DNA of 64,000 bases from Ignavibacteriales bacterium (GCA_016700155.1 CP065001.1:4092001-4156000); one strand, 5' to 3'. Shown: positions 45,501 through 54,252, counted from the stretch's first letter. Numbers and translations: made by a program. Notes: generated by a model not told the origin, from the sequence alone.

Positions 45501-46657
45501 CTTGATACCTGGAACCAGGAAGCTCCGCCGTCTGTTGTTTTGATAACAAACCCGCTTCCATATCCAAAATATCCTACCTGCTGATCTGCAAAAACCGGAA
45601 CAACACTGCTCAGATACGATGGCATCTGTCCTCTTGATGTAAATGTCTGTGACCATGAAGCTCCTCCATTGACTGAAAGAAACATGTTTCCGGCTCTGTC
45701 TGCCGCAATAACATTTTGAGATGAGGATTTTGTAACACTAAAAATTCCTTCTGGAATTATTTCACCAAGGTCATTCCAGGTTAGTCCTGCGTCTGAAGAA
45801 TGTAAAATGCGATCATCATAGTTTGGAAAAATACCTGAACGACCCCATGCAATTATATTGTTGGGATCAACTGCATATAACGATGTCCTTTGAATTGATG
45901 AAGTCCCTGGATTCCATGTAGCGCCGCCATCTGTTGAACGAACAAATACGCCGTTAACTATTGCAACTGCGACCTGATCACTCAGATATTTTACTGCGTC
46001 AGCATCACCAGCATAAACAGGTGAGAAATTCAAACCGCCATCTATTGTGCGGTAAATTCCTGTTGCTGAAACACCGAGACCATTTTGTGAATTAGTAAAA
46101 CTGAATTCATAAATACCATTTGGTGATTCAATCCATGTTGAACCGCTGTCACGGCTTATAAACTTATCAAAGTTCCCGGTTGTTAATCCGAATGATGGTG
46201 TGTAAAACTCCATAAAGTAAGTTGAACCGAGAAAAGGTAATTGGTCCCAGGTAGTGCCGCCATTCGTTGTTCTGTAGTTTTCATTACCGAATACCCAGCC
46301 AAGCTGTGAGTTATAAAAAAACATTCCGTTAAGCGGATTACCAAGGGTTACAGGAATATCGCGTTGTACCCATGTATTTCCTCCGTCATTCGATTCAAAC
46401 AAAGAGCCGCCATCATCAAACATATTATCATCGGTTGCTATAAATACACGATTACTATTTGGCGCTCCAATTCCTCTCACATCAAGATGAGTAGGTGAAG
46501 GGCTTTGTGTAACCCACTGCGCATTAGAATAGCCGTTGAATACCACAATTGCGAAGATCAACAAAAATATACGTGAGACATTAAGAAAGTCTGTGATTTT
46601 TCCAGGCTGGTTCTTTTTGATGTTAATGTTATGTTGTAAAAATTTTTCTTTAAGCAT
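42509..46657 (-). CDS. Large T9SS cargo with YCF48 blades, PKD domain and FG-GAP repeats
   Basis: 1382 residues. A long basic N-terminus leads to the signal helix (about 28-46, ending YSNAQ). Residues about 48-670 form many YCF48/sialidase-like blades (TTDGGASWFQVSSG, SNDGGATWDML); about 677-760 is a PKD domain (SWDFGDGNFSNEQNPSHTYTTA); about 780-1185 are FG-GAP/VCBS repeats with calcium-type loops (DYDNDGDLDVAVLG, WADYDSDGDIDILLAG); then an Fn3-like stretch; and finally the T9SS sorting domain (NYPNPFNPSTVI, ending KMLLIK). The sorting-domain loop is of normal short length here. A secreted adhesin-like or monitoring protein; specific role unknown. Confidence 0.93.
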   Translation of the reverse strand: MLKEKFLQHNINIKKNQPGKITDFLNVSRIFLLIFAIVVFNGYSNAQWVTQSPSPTHLDVRGIGAPNSNRVFIATDDNMFDDGGSLFESNDGGNTWVQRDIPVTLGNPLNGMFFYNSQLGWVFGNENYRTTNGGTTWDQLPFLGSTYFMEFYTPSFGLTTGNFDKFISRDSGSTWIESPNGIYEFSFTNSQNGLGVSATGIYRTIDGGLNFSPVYAGDADAVKYLSDQVAVAIVNGVFVRSTDGGATWNPGTSSIQRTSLYAVDPNNIIAWGRSGIFPNYDDRILHSSDAGLTWNDLGEIIPEGIFSVTKSSSQNVIAADRAGNMFLSVNGGASWSQTFTSRGQMPSYLSSVVPVFADQQVGYFGYGSGFVIKTTDGGASWFQVSSGTGDSINDADIFPDGKMIAVGDNGTLLVKNTASAWIVKERFTTAHLNAVQVLSASDVIMVDVSGKIYKSSDGGESWVPSSSAPAVMTEARDISFSSLTEGWVIGQSFNTGALYHTTDGGSSWVPVTDFLGSYVSVDVVDSSIWAANVGGRYYRSTDGGINWIESDLPYSPVQIADMDFWDASTGYAVGAFGQIFKSNDGGATWDMLETPSTNHSFTDIFLLGENEFWISTNADVAYYSANGGQNWAVININSDGFGYFSSVIANQTGSAWVLGYQGYIEYFAGPPPPPANNPPHASFNFITSGLTAQFTDTSTDPDGIIVNWSWDFGDGNFSNEQNPSHTYTTANTYIVRLTVTDDDSGTSTAGRLVVVQPGPGGTFGDFTEVTPLDSIFITSQDEDFWVITTAPADYDNDGDLDVAVLGYYVVYNQSVEDRLILVRNDGQVNPGQWGFTYNNVDLNGMSAGSSDLSWGDADGDGDQDLLVASDGQTVLYINDQGSLNPIQTNLPAYWEDNDQADFDLRSVTWADYDNDGDADLLLPSVFNDSTFEYYTALMRNDGSDGNGGWIFTETDSVFSPTIHAQSSWADFDNDQDLDLLLVNIAPLTDEGFIRRYRNDGNGNFTAEDILGTLSVEHGEAQWGDYDGDGDLDILVAGNVRELDSTYTHMALRIYKNENETYVPFDVISCIPCEGWFDLTAATWADYDSDGDIDILLAGTYNSGSQIEGRARIYTNNNGVFTDSGNELPAPRSSGDRGGTFSWLDIDNDGDLDYFIAGQYFVPGGNGLVEAQMHVYRNDVEGQNSAPTQPEGLNAAVQQDSSIVFTWTASMDDHTPSNALTYYLELYRDNIPVTIPNSLPEPGNVSNGTQWKLKDLEPGNYKWMLRAVDAAYISSTSAFGEFSVGMPTGLDETDAPVDYSLDQNYPNPFNPSTVIKFSIPSDQEVTLKIYNALGQEVITLLNENKKSGSYEIVFNAYDLSSGVYFYRIQAKDFVQTRKMLLIK

Positions 46658-46795
46658 GATTTACCCCGAAATTATATTTAGGATTTATTGTTTGAATAAG
46701 TAGTAATGATCACTTTGAAATAAGTGACAATCAAATTGTGGTTATGTGATGAACGGATAATAAATTTTATTCAGTTTAAATATTATGTGCTACAA

Positions 46796-46917
46796 AATAA
46801 AAAGGCGGTTCCTTTGAACCGCCTTCCCCTTTGATTTATTTTTTATTGTGCTAAAATTATTTCAGCAGCAGCCCCACTAATCGGGGCTTCTGCTTAATTG
46901 ATTGTATCACTTAAGCA
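46796..46917. repeat. 122-bp perfect direct repeat, copy 1 (3' end of a T9SS gene plus terminator)
   Basis: Identical base for base with 49616-49737, 2820 bp away. It holds the last codons of the sorting domain, a CCCC/GGGG hairpin echoing the gene end (46870-46888) and the terminator. After one mismatch the match continues about 20 bp further into the coding sequence. Confidence 0.9.
46802..46825 (-). terminator. Intrinsic terminator of 46907-49531
   Basis: 10-bp perfect stem AAGGCGGTTC/GAACCGCCTT, 4-nt loop, followed on minus by TTTATT. Confidence 0.85.
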
Positions 46918-49531
46918 ACAGCATCTTTTTTACCTGAACATTATCATTGTATTCAAGCTTATAAAAATATAAACCCGAACTTAATCCTGATGCATCAAAC
47001 TTTACATCATAGCTTCCGGCTGGTTGTTCTTCATTGACAAGTGTAGCAATTGAGTTTCCCAGCACATCAAAAACTTTTAGTATAATAAATGCATTTTGAG
47101 GAATGTTGTACGTTATTGTTGTTGAGGGATTAAATGGATTGGGATAGTTCTGCAGCAATTCAAAATTCACGGGAACGTCAATACTAAATTCTATTTCATT
47201 TGAATATTCAAAAGATCCATCAAGATCTATTTGTTTAAGTCTATATGTATATTTTCCTGTGTTCAAATTCTTGTCTGAATAAGAATAAGTATGGGTTTCA
47301 GTAGTTGTGCCATTCCCTTTAACAAATGCAATTACCTCCCAGTTTCCTGAACTTTCATTTTTTGAATCTTTTAACCGATGGATTTCAAACCCGGCATTAT
47401 TCGTTTCAGAAGAAGTTCCCCAGTTTAATGTTACTGAGTTGCTGTTAACTTCGGCAGTGAATTCTGTTAGTTCAACAGGAACAACTGTTCCCGTTACAGT
47501 AAGAACTGCAACTCCTCTGCTTGCACAACTTATCCAAAGCTCATACCCTTCCTGCAAATATTTTACTTCAATATCGTATATCTGCGCATGCGGTAAACCA
47601 CCGGTTTGTTGTTGAGGAATAATCCCAAAATTTGTTCCATCGAACCAGCATAATCCATATGTTGATGTAGATGTACTACCAAAGTTCGCAAACCATAATC
47701 TTCCATCGGCTGTAACTAATAAGGGAGAAATATTGTCCCCTGGGATTTGAGAATTTTGAGGAGAATAAAATTGATAAGTTCCATTGTTTGCATTCAACTT
47801 AAATAACCCCTGGTTGCTGCCAACCCACCCAATGCCATTTGGGGCAACGGCAACTGTTGTAAGCAGATCACTTTGTGGATTAAGCTCAGAAAAATCTGTG
47901 TTAAATCTAGTAAAATGGTTGGTGCCGTCTGTACGCAGAACCTGATTTCCGGAACAAGCCCAGATAGTTCCGGGTCTTGAGGGATCTTTTTTTATGTTTG
48001 CACCCCAACCACTAAATGGAACAGAAGTCCAGGAATTATTTATATCATTAAAGTATTTCAGATTATAATATTCTCCAAGACTCCAAAGTCTGTTTTGTGA
48101 ATCTTCAACAACTCCTTCCGATCGATCGTTAGGATAATTTAATGAGTTATAAGTGGAGCCATTCCAGGAATACAGATATCCAAACATTGGATTAATGATA
48201 ATGTCACCCGTGGATTGTCTGTAGTATATAACTTCTGAGTTATCGGTTGGGAATGGAAAAGGATAACCCAAGCCATAGTTTTCGTTATTGTATCCAATCC
48301 ATCTTGTACCATCAAATTTCTGAAATCCACCAACACCCGGTCCGGCATTTCCGGTCATCCAAACATTGCCCGAATCATCAAATGAAATATCTTCTACCCA
48401 ATAATCTATCTGTGAAGAATTGGTAATTCTGTATCTCTGCCAGCTACCGGTTTGTGCGTTTCTTTTTGCAGCACCTCCAATACCAGTTACCCAGATGTTT
48501 CCATTATCATCAAGATCAATTCCATAAGAAAATCCACCCTGTCGCCAGATACCAAAGCTTTGCCAGGATGTTCCATTAAATTGCCAGAGCTCGCTATTCC
48601 CATCCATCAACAGGGCGCTGCCATTTCCATAAGCTTTGAATGCCCAAATGTCGTTAAGAACTGATGGCACAGGGGGCTGCGGTGGAGTAATCCATTGTCC
48701 GCTTGTTGTCTTATACTCGAGAAAGTAAAACGGTGCGATGGAGTTGAATCGGACAATCCACAAATTGTTTTGTTCATCAACACAGTTATGACCCGGTGTT
48801 TTGACAAGTTCGCCCGGATTATAATTAAAAGTATGCGTTGTAAACAGTTGGGTATTACTATTAAAGGCGATTACGTTACCTGCGGCAGAAATCCATACAG
48901 TATATCCTCCGCCTTGCATTTGCTGGATTGCAACATTATCGCAGGATGCTACTGTACCCGGCCAGTTGTTGGCGGTGCTGCCGAAACCCCAATAGCGCCA
49001 TACATTGGTAAGAGGATTATAATTTACAAGTCCGCCATTTCCCCAGCTTACTGATATAACTGCCATCCATAACGATCCGTCCGGAGCTATTGTAATTTCA
49101 CGTGTGCGACCACCAGGATGGATTGAGTTGTTTGCACCCCAAAATTCCAATGAGTTTCCACCGATTGCAGGATTAAATTTTAATAAACCCCGCCAGGTTG
49201 CCATCCACAGAATTCCATTTGCATCTTCTTCTATATCACTTATGCGTGATGATCCAACATCATTAATATTTCCAATAACCGGATAGTCAACGTTTGAATA
49301 GTTAATCCATCTGTTTTCTGACTGAATATATTTTGCAAACCCGCCTTCTTCCCAGTTTGGATTATATGCCGCGATATATGGATCACCATCATGATCAATC
49401 CATATACCCTCAACATAGTCTCCCTGAATACCTGTATTCCCCGTTGTATAATATCGCCAGGAATAGGTCTGCGGAAGAATATTGGAGAATGAAATTATTG
49501 ATAGGATTAAAAGTGCAGATAAAAATTTCAT
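46907..49531 (-). CDS. Reg_prop-type propeller protein with T9SS sorting domain
   Basis: 874 residues: signal peptide (1-20, ending ILPQ), a large two-component-regulator-propeller-like region (about 25-690, blades with EDANGILWMATWRGLLKFN, LDDNGNIWVTGIGGAAKRN and GRLWFANFG), a beta-sandwich linker (about 695-780, VELTEFTAEVNSNSVTLNWGTSSET) and a T9SS sorting domain (NYPNPFNPSTTI, ending KMLLLK). It resembles the sensor half of an HTCS but has no membrane helix or kinase, so it is secreted cargo. AGGAGAG lies before the ATG. Confidence 0.92.
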   Translation of the reverse strand: MKFLSALLILSIISFSNILPQTYSWRYYTTGNTGIQGDYVEGIWIDHDGDPYIAAYNPNWEEGGFAKYIQSENRWINYSNVDYPVIGNINDVGSSRISDIEEDANGILWMATWRGLLKFNPAIGGNSLEFWGANNSIHPGGRTREITIAPDGSLWMAVISVSWGNGGLVNYNPLTNVWRYWGFGSTANNWPGTVASCDNVAIQQMQGGGYTVWISAAGNVIAFNSNTQLFTTHTFNYNPGELVKTPGHNCVDEQNNLWIVRFNSIAPFYFLEYKTTSGQWITPPQPPVPSVLNDIWAFKAYGNGSALLMDGNSELWQFNGTSWQSFGIWRQGGFSYGIDLDDNGNIWVTGIGGAAKRNAQTGSWQRYRITNSSQIDYWVEDISFDDSGNVWMTGNAGPGVGGFQKFDGTRWIGYNNENYGLGYPFPFPTDNSEVIYYRQSTGDIIINPMFGYLYSWNGSTYNSLNYPNDRSEGVVEDSQNRLWSLGEYYNLKYFNDINNSWTSVPFSGWGANIKKDPSRPGTIWACSGNQVLRTDGTNHFTRFNTDFSELNPQSDLLTTVAVAPNGIGWVGSNQGLFKLNANNGTYQFYSPQNSQIPGDNISPLLVTADGRLWFANFGSTSTSTYGLCWFDGTNFGIIPQQQTGGLPHAQIYDIEVKYLQEGYELWISCASRGVAVLTVTGTVVPVELTEFTAEVNSNSVTLNWGTSSETNNAGFEIHRLKDSKNESSGNWEVIAFVKGNGTTTETHTYSYSDKNLNTGKYTYRLKQIDLDGSFEYSNEIEFSIDVPVNFELLQNYPNPFNPSTTITYNIPQNAFIILKVFDVLGNSIATLVNEEQPAGSYDVKFDASGLSSGLYFYKLEYNDNVQVKKMLLLK

Positions 49532-49615
49532 TGTTCTCTCCTCTAATATATTATAGTGATTTCTGTCTATTAAGTTGTCTTAATAAAACAAAGGGGACAA
49601 ATTTTAGATGCTGCT

Positions 49616-49737
49616 AATAAAAAGGCGGTTCCTTTGAACCGCCTTCCCCTTTGATTTATTTTTTATTGTGCTAAAATTATTTCAGCAGCAGCCCCACTAA
49701 TCGGGGCTTCTGCTTAATTGATTGTATCACTTAAGCA
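49616..49737. repeat. 122-bp perfect direct repeat, copy 2
   Basis: Same sequence as 46796-46917; here it spans the end of the DUF5666-repeat gene and its terminator. Confidence 0.9.
49622..49645 (-). terminator. Intrinsic terminator of 49727-51703
   Basis: Same 10-bp stem as at 46802-46825 (AAGGCGGTTC/GAACCGCCTT), T-rich tail on minus. Confidence 0.85.
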
Positions 49738-51703
49738 GCAGCATCTTTTTTACCTGAAGCTGACTGCCGCTTTCAAGTCTGTACAGATATAATCCTGAAC
49801 TTAATCCTGAAGCATCAAAGTTAATGTTATATGTTCCGGCAGTAAGCTGAGAACTGACCAGAGTTTTAACTTCTTCTCCAATTGCATTGTACACTTTTAA
49901 AGATACAAGCTGATCTTTATTGATTGTAAATGAAATCGTTGTTGAGGGATTGAACGGGTTAGGATAATTCTGCTCGAGCGTGAATTCATCTATCACAACA
50001 GGAACTTCTTCAACCCCTGTTGGTGAATTTACCATTGACTGAAGCTGCAGCACCGTGTTGTTTGACGATGCATCAATGAATGACCAAACTCTTACCAGTT
50101 GACCATCAGTTAACTCTGTTATATTTATGTGGTTGAAATTATTATCAACAATAACTGTATTGTTTGTAATTGTGTAGGTTCCGGACGGAAGCTGAACCGA
50201 CGAGCCGGAAATTGTCCCTGCAGTACCGGTCAGTTTTGAAAAGTTTGTATGGTCTTCGATTTTTATTCTTAGTGCACGCAATGTGTTATCCGGATTTTTC
50301 ATCATCTTAACTTCAACAAAATGATTTACACTCAAATCAGCAAAAGTGATGGGCTGGTTTGCATGATTAAGATACACTGTTTTTTCATTCACAAATATTG
50401 TGAAGCCATTTACTGCAATACTATTCGCGTTAATCGCCTTGATCTGTCCGAATATTTCTATGTCTTCATTACCTTCGAGTTTTATTCTTAACGCTCTGGC
50501 AGTAGTTGTTCCGGTTTTAATTCCTTTAACTTCAACTAACTGTCCGTTTGCTAAAGACGAGTACAATATCGGATTGTTAAGATGATCAAATACTTGTGTT
50601 GTGCTGTCAACGCTGAATGTTGTACCACCAACGATGAATGATGCCGGGTTTATCTCTGATATTGTTCCTTTAAGTTCTATCTCATTCCTTACAAAATCCT
50701 CGATCTTTATTCTGCTTGCATAATAAGTCTGATCAGGTTTTCTGAATCCCTTTACTTCTGCAAACATTCCAACGGTAAGAGCCGCAATAGTTACAGGCAT
50801 TCTGTTGTGATCCAGGAAAACTGTATTTGAATCAGTCGAGAATGTAATTCCGCCGATAGTGACATCAGATCCGGAGATTGTTTCAATGCGTGCGGTGAAT
50901 TCAATTTCATTCTGATTATGATCTTCCAGTTTTATTCTTGAAGCAAGGTAAGTGCTGTCCGGCTGTCTGAATGCTTTTACTTCAACTCTGTCACCAACAT
51001 TAAGCTCTGAGAAAGTGATGGGCTGACGGTTATTATTTAGTATAACAGTTTGGCTGTTCACAAAAAATTCCCTCGCACCAAGCAGAATGCTGTTCGCAGT
51101 TTTGTTATCTATAATTCCGGTTATTTCTATTTCGTTACCATGCTGATGCTCGTCTTCGGTTTTAACACGAACCGCAAGCAGGTCACCGTTTGTTTGAGCA
51201 AATGCTTTCACTTCCAGCAGTGAGCCGACTTCAATTTGTTCAAAAGAAAATGGTGCGCCATGTCTTCCCCTGTATTCTGTATTCTGATCAACAAGAAATG
51301 TTTTGCCGCCAATTATAAATGAGTTCGTTCCCTTTGAGGTAACATAACCTGTTATCTCAATTTCATTTTCGCCGCCCGGATTGTCTTCGGATTTAACACG
51401 CGTTGCCGTATATGTTCCGTTACTTCTGTTATCCCCCTGTACCTGCACAAGATCATTTAGCTGAAAATACGAGAATGTAACCGTTGAGCCATTTCGACCC
51501 CTGAATTCAGTGTTCTGGTCGAAGAAGAAGGTCTTTCCCTGAACGATAAGATAGTCAGAACCGAGTTCCGATATATTACCTGTGACTTCGATATCACTTA
51601 CCGCAAAAATATTTAAAGACGTGAAAAGAATTAATAAAGTAACATAGAGCAGTTTGCTGAACCTGTTATCAGCGATGTGACGAATGGAATAAAACGCTTT
51701 CAT
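49727..51703 (-). CDS. Protein of seven DUF5666-like repeats with T9SS sorting domain
   Basis: 658 residues from the ATG at 51703, which has GGAG 8 nt upstream; the GTG four codons earlier overlaps that site. Signal region with a basic start and helix (about 15-36, ending IFAVS). Then seven tandem repeats of about 72 residues, each with IEITGxI-xxIxxSxxIGGxxFxVDxxTVxxxxxxxPITFxxLxVGxxVEVKxxxxPDxTxxAxRIKxED, the DUF5666 pattern. A T9SS sorting domain follows (NYPNPFNPSTTI, ending KMLLLK). The last repeat is the most diverged. Function of DUF5666 is unknown. The end of the gene is part of the 122-bp repeat shared with 46907-49531. Confidence 0.9.
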   Translation of the reverse strand: MKAFYSIRHIADNRFSKLLYVTLLILFTSLNIFAVSDIEVTGNISELGSDYLIVQGKTFFFDQNTEFRGRNGSTVTFSYFQLNDLVQVQGDNRSNGTYTATRVKSEDNPGGENEIEITGYVTSKGTNSFIIGGKTFLVDQNTEYRGRHGAPFSFEQIEVGSLLEVKAFAQTNGDLLAVRVKTEDEHQHGNEIEITGIIDNKTANSILLGAREFFVNSQTVILNNNRQPITFSELNVGDRVEVKAFRQPDSTYLASRIKLEDHNQNEIEFTARIETISGSDVTIGGITFSTDSNTVFLDHNRMPVTIAALTVGMFAEVKGFRKPDQTYYASRIKIEDFVRNEIELKGTISEINPASFIVGGTTFSVDSTTQVFDHLNNPILYSSLANGQLVEVKGIKTGTTTARALRIKLEGNEDIEIFGQIKAINANSIAVNGFTIFVNEKTVYLNHANQPITFADLSVNHFVEVKMMKNPDNTLRALRIKIEDHTNFSKLTGTAGTISGSSVQLPSGTYTITNNTVIVDNNFNHINITELTDGQLVRVWSFIDASSNNTVLQLQSMVNSPTGVEEVPVVIDEFTLEQNYPNPFNPSTTISFTINKDQLVSLKVYNAIGEEVKTLVSSQLTAGTYNINFDASGLSSGLYLYRLESGSQLQVKKMLLLK

Positions 51704-51921
51704 GATGTTCTCCACTATTGTTATATATTTTTATTGATGTTTATTACTGCACAATAAATTTGTCTTCTGAATAATAAGTGTGTGTTATAACAAATAAGGT
51801 GACATGTTTTAATTGTCCGTCGGTTCGCGGTGGGAAAGAAATTGAAAGTCCCGGTATTTAACAGTTTAAATATTTGGCAGGCGGTAGTTCGATGTTACTG
51901 TAAAACAATATTTATTAATAA

Positions 51922-52500
51922 CTATTCTTCTTTCTGCTTATTGAGAAATGAACGAAAATATTCTTCAGCCTTTACCGGATCAAATAAATCCTCTGGAGTG
52001 TTTTCAACTTCCGGAACTCCACCACTAATTAACACGTCGATTACATCTTCATTTAATTTGTTTGGATGTATCCTCCCGGCAATTTTACCTTTTGAATTTA
52101 TCATTATTATATTTGGTATAGCCCACGCTTTATATTTTCTGAACATATCAAAGTCTTCATCAAGACCGACATCGCTTTTCATCCGATGATCATCAAGAAA
52201 TTTCATTGCAAGACTTGCAGGTTCATAAGTGATTGAAATAAACTTGACATTTTTATTTTTGTACTTATCCACAAGCGCATTCATATGGGGGATAGATTCT
52301 ATGCAAGGCGCACACCACGTTGCCCAGAAATCAATAATGAATACAGTATCCACAAAATCTTTTTCTTTGTAAGAGGTTTTTTCATTCTTTGATAAAGAGA
52401 AATAAGTTAACTCCGGCGGAGCTTGTCCTTTTTGCAGTTTGTCGTTTTGAGCTCCGGCACACATTATAAATGCAGTGAAGAATAAAATTATCTTTTTCAT
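51922..52500 (-). CDS. TlpA-like exported thioredoxin-fold protein
   Basis: 192 residues: signal peptide (1-17, ending GAQ), then a TlpA/ResA-type thioredoxin domain with the active site WATWCAPC (C63, C66), IDFWAT before it and the cis-proline region AIPNIIMINSKGKI. The extra C-terminal 45 residues (PEVENTPEDLFDPVKAEEYFRSFL) are typical of TlpA-family proteins in Bacteroidota. Probable periplasmic thiol-disulfide reductase. AAAGGAT precedes the ATG. Divergent from the SMP-30 gene. Confidence 0.9.
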   Translation of the reverse strand: MKKIILFFTAFIMCAGAQNDKLQKGQAPPELTYFSLSKNEKTSYKEKDFVDTVFIIDFWATWCAPCIESIPHMNALVDKYKNKNVKFISITYEPASLAMKFLDDHRMKSDVGLDEDFDMFRKYKAWAIPNIIMINSKGKIAGRIHPNKLNEDVIDVLISGGVPEVENTPEDLFDPVKAEEYFRSFLNKQKEE

Positions 52501-52669
52501 AATAATCCTTTTAATTCATGAATATTTGACCTTCAACCTGCCGATTTGGTTGTTGCCTTAAATCTATATTGACCGGGAATAATAACATTAGGAGAATTTT
52601 ATTTTGATGATATTCATTCTGACAACAAAATAGTATTTTGACAGGCGATTAAATGAAAGCACCATTCCA

Positions 52670-53533
52670 ATGAAGAAATTTTTGTTCTATACATTAATAT
52701 TTGTCTATATCCCAATGTTGGCACAATCCCCTGTTCCTGAAGGCGCAAAACCGGAACTAATCGCTGATGGTTTTTTATTTGTTGAAGGTCCTGTGTGGAA
52801 AGATAACTTCGGTTTACTTTTTTCCGACCTTACGGGTAACATCGCTTACAGGTGGACGAAGGAAGACAGCATCACAATTTTCTTAAATCCCTCTTATAAC
52901 TCTAACGGACTTACTTATGACAGAACCGGGAAATTGATTTTAGCACAAACGGGTCTGCGAAGAGTTGTGCGGCTTGAATCAAACAATACACAGACCGTGC
53001 TTGCCGATAACTATAAAGGAAAAAAACTTAACAGTCCGAATGATCTTGCGGTGAAATCAGATGGATCTGTTTTCTTTACTGATCCGCCGTTTAACATTCC
53101 CGATGGTGAAAAGAAAGAACTTTCGTTTGCGGGTATATACAGAATAAGTCTGACAGGAGAACTGAAGCTGCTTGATTCAACTCTGGAATTACCGAACGGA
53201 ATTTGTTTTTCAAAAGATGAGACGAAACTTTACGTGAACAATTCACAAGCTAGAATTATTTATGTGTGGGATGTGCTCAATGATTCAACGATTGCAAACA
53301 AAAGAGAGTTCGCAAGAATAGTTCCCGAGGGTTACGCGGACGGAATGAAAATAGATGAAAGCGGAAATTTGTTTTGCACAGGTCCCGGTGGAGTATGGAT
53401 ATTTTCGCCCGAAGGGAAATTACTTGATAAGATTTCTCTTCCGCAAAATCCCACAAATTGTAATTGGGGTGATGCAGACAGAAAAACATTATACATAACA
53501 GCGGGCAACAGCGTTTACAGGATAAAACTGTAG
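52670..53533 (+). CDS. Exported SMP-30/gluconolactonase/LRE-like protein
   Basis: 287 residues: signal peptide (1-19, ending LAQ), then the SMP-30 propeller with LFVEGPVWKDNFGLLFSDL, SPNDLAVKSDGSVFFTDPP, ELPNGICFSKDETKLYVNN and DGMKIDESGNLFCTGPGGVWIFSPEG. The metal-site residues of the family (E in EGP, N in SPND, N in LPNG, D in ADGM) are all present, so an active lactonase is plausible. Its stop codon (TAG) lies inside a REP-like palindrome that begins at 53530, so the element forms the gene end. Confidence 0.92.
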   Translation: MKKFLFYTLIFVYIPMLAQSPVPEGAKPELIADGFLFVEGPVWKDNFGLLFSDLTGNIAYRWTKEDSITIFLNPSYNSNGLTYDRTGKLILAQTGLRRVVRLESNNTQTVLADNYKGKKLNSPNDLAVKSDGSVFFTDPPFNIPDGEKKELSFAGIYRISLTGELKLLDSTLELPNGICFSKDETKLYVNNSQARIIYVWDVLNDSTIANKREFARIVPEGYADGMKIDESGNLFCTGPGGVWIFSPEGKLLDKISLPQNPTNCNWGDADRKTLYITAGNSVYRIKL

Positions 53534-53554
53534 AGACGGGGCATGCCCCGTCTC
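53530..53554. repeat. REP-like palindrome at the end of the SMP-30 gene
   Basis: GTA followed by a 22-bp perfect palindrome with arms GAGACGGGGCA and TGCCCCGTCTC. The stop codon TAG of the SMP-30 gene is part of its GTAG foot. Confidence 0.9.
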
Positions 53555-53602
53555 CGCGTGTAGTTTGTAGCTGTATTATTGGGATGGTATTGCATGAATT
53601 AA

Positions 53603-54094
53603 CTATTCCTTACTATAATATTTATCAAGCTCCCATTTCAACGGATTGTTTTTTATATAAGTCCGTATTCTTAACAAATCATTTTCATTCCGGATTATAT
53701 GATCATAGAACCGCGGCTGCCAATTAAATTCCAGGTTCATTTTTCCCCTTAAATATTTTGACACTGCCGATTTAAAACTTCCGACAACATTGCCAAGTAG
53801 AGACGGGGCGTGCCCCGTCTCTACGGAGCCAAGGATTATGATACCGTGAATATGATTCGGCATTATCACAAACTCATCAAGCTCAACATTTTTATAATGA
53901 TCGGGAATTGTGTTCCAAAGTGTCTCAACAATTTTCCCTGCATCGTTTAAAACCATTTCATCATTTTTTATTTCACCGAACCAATGCTTCATAAATTTTG
54001 TGCAGATCGTTACGTAATACCATGATGGCGTGGAATAATCCCACTCCTTTAAACGTGTGGATGCTATCCGGAATTTGTTTTTGTATAAATCCAT
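53603..54094 (-). CDS. REP-associated tyrosine transposase (RAYT), IS200-like Y1 family
   Basis: 163 residues from the ATG at 54094 (MDLYKNKFR..), chosen because family members start near here; the frame remains open upstream to 54187. Motifs: WYYVTICTK near 24-32, the HUH metal site MPNHIHGIII near 78-87, and a C-terminal region FYDHIIRNENDLLRIRTYI with the candidate catalytic tyrosine, ending NNPLKWELDKYY. These single-domain nucleases nick hairpin DNA and move REP elements. It sits among three REP-like palindromes (53530, 54225, 54281) and has a fourth inside its own coding sequence (53797-53824) read as VETGHAPSL. No IS200 tnpB partner or terminal repeats seen, which supports RAYT rather than a full IS. 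Confidence 0.88.
   Translation of the reverse strand: MDLYKNKFRIASTRLKEWDYSTPSWYYVTICTKFMKHWFGEIKNDEMVLNDAGKIVETLWNTIPDHYKNVELDEFVIMPNHIHGIIILGSVETGHAPSLLGNVVGSFKSAVSKYLRGKMNLEFNWQPRFYDHIIRNENDLLRIRTYIKNNPLKWELDKYYSKE
53797..53824. repeat. REP-like palindrome inside the RAYT gene
   Basis: 13-bp arms GTAGAGACGGGGC and GCCCCGTCTCTAC around a 2-nt centre, followed by GGAGCC. Translated in frame on the minus strand. Confidence 0.9.
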
Positions 54095-54224
54095 TGGAAT
54101 GATAAAAATTATTGCCGGGATCTGGATTTTTCTGACTTTGTAAAATATAACGCTTAAAGTTGATTGCCAGCAAATTATTAATACCAATATGTGGCGTACC
54201 TTCCCATCAAAATTCTTCCACGTT

Positions 54225-54252
54225 GTAGAGACGGGGCATGCCCCGTCTCTAC
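54225..54252. repeat. REP-like palindrome, first of a close pair
   Basis: 28-bp perfect palindrome with arms GTAGAGACGGGGCA and TGCCCCGTCTCTAC, followed by AGAGCCG. Confidence 0.92.

Noticed and set aside
46907..49531. Sensor kinase related to HTCS
   Set aside because: Has Reg_prop-like blades but no membrane helix, Y_Y_Y or kinase domain, and ends in a T9SS sorting domain.
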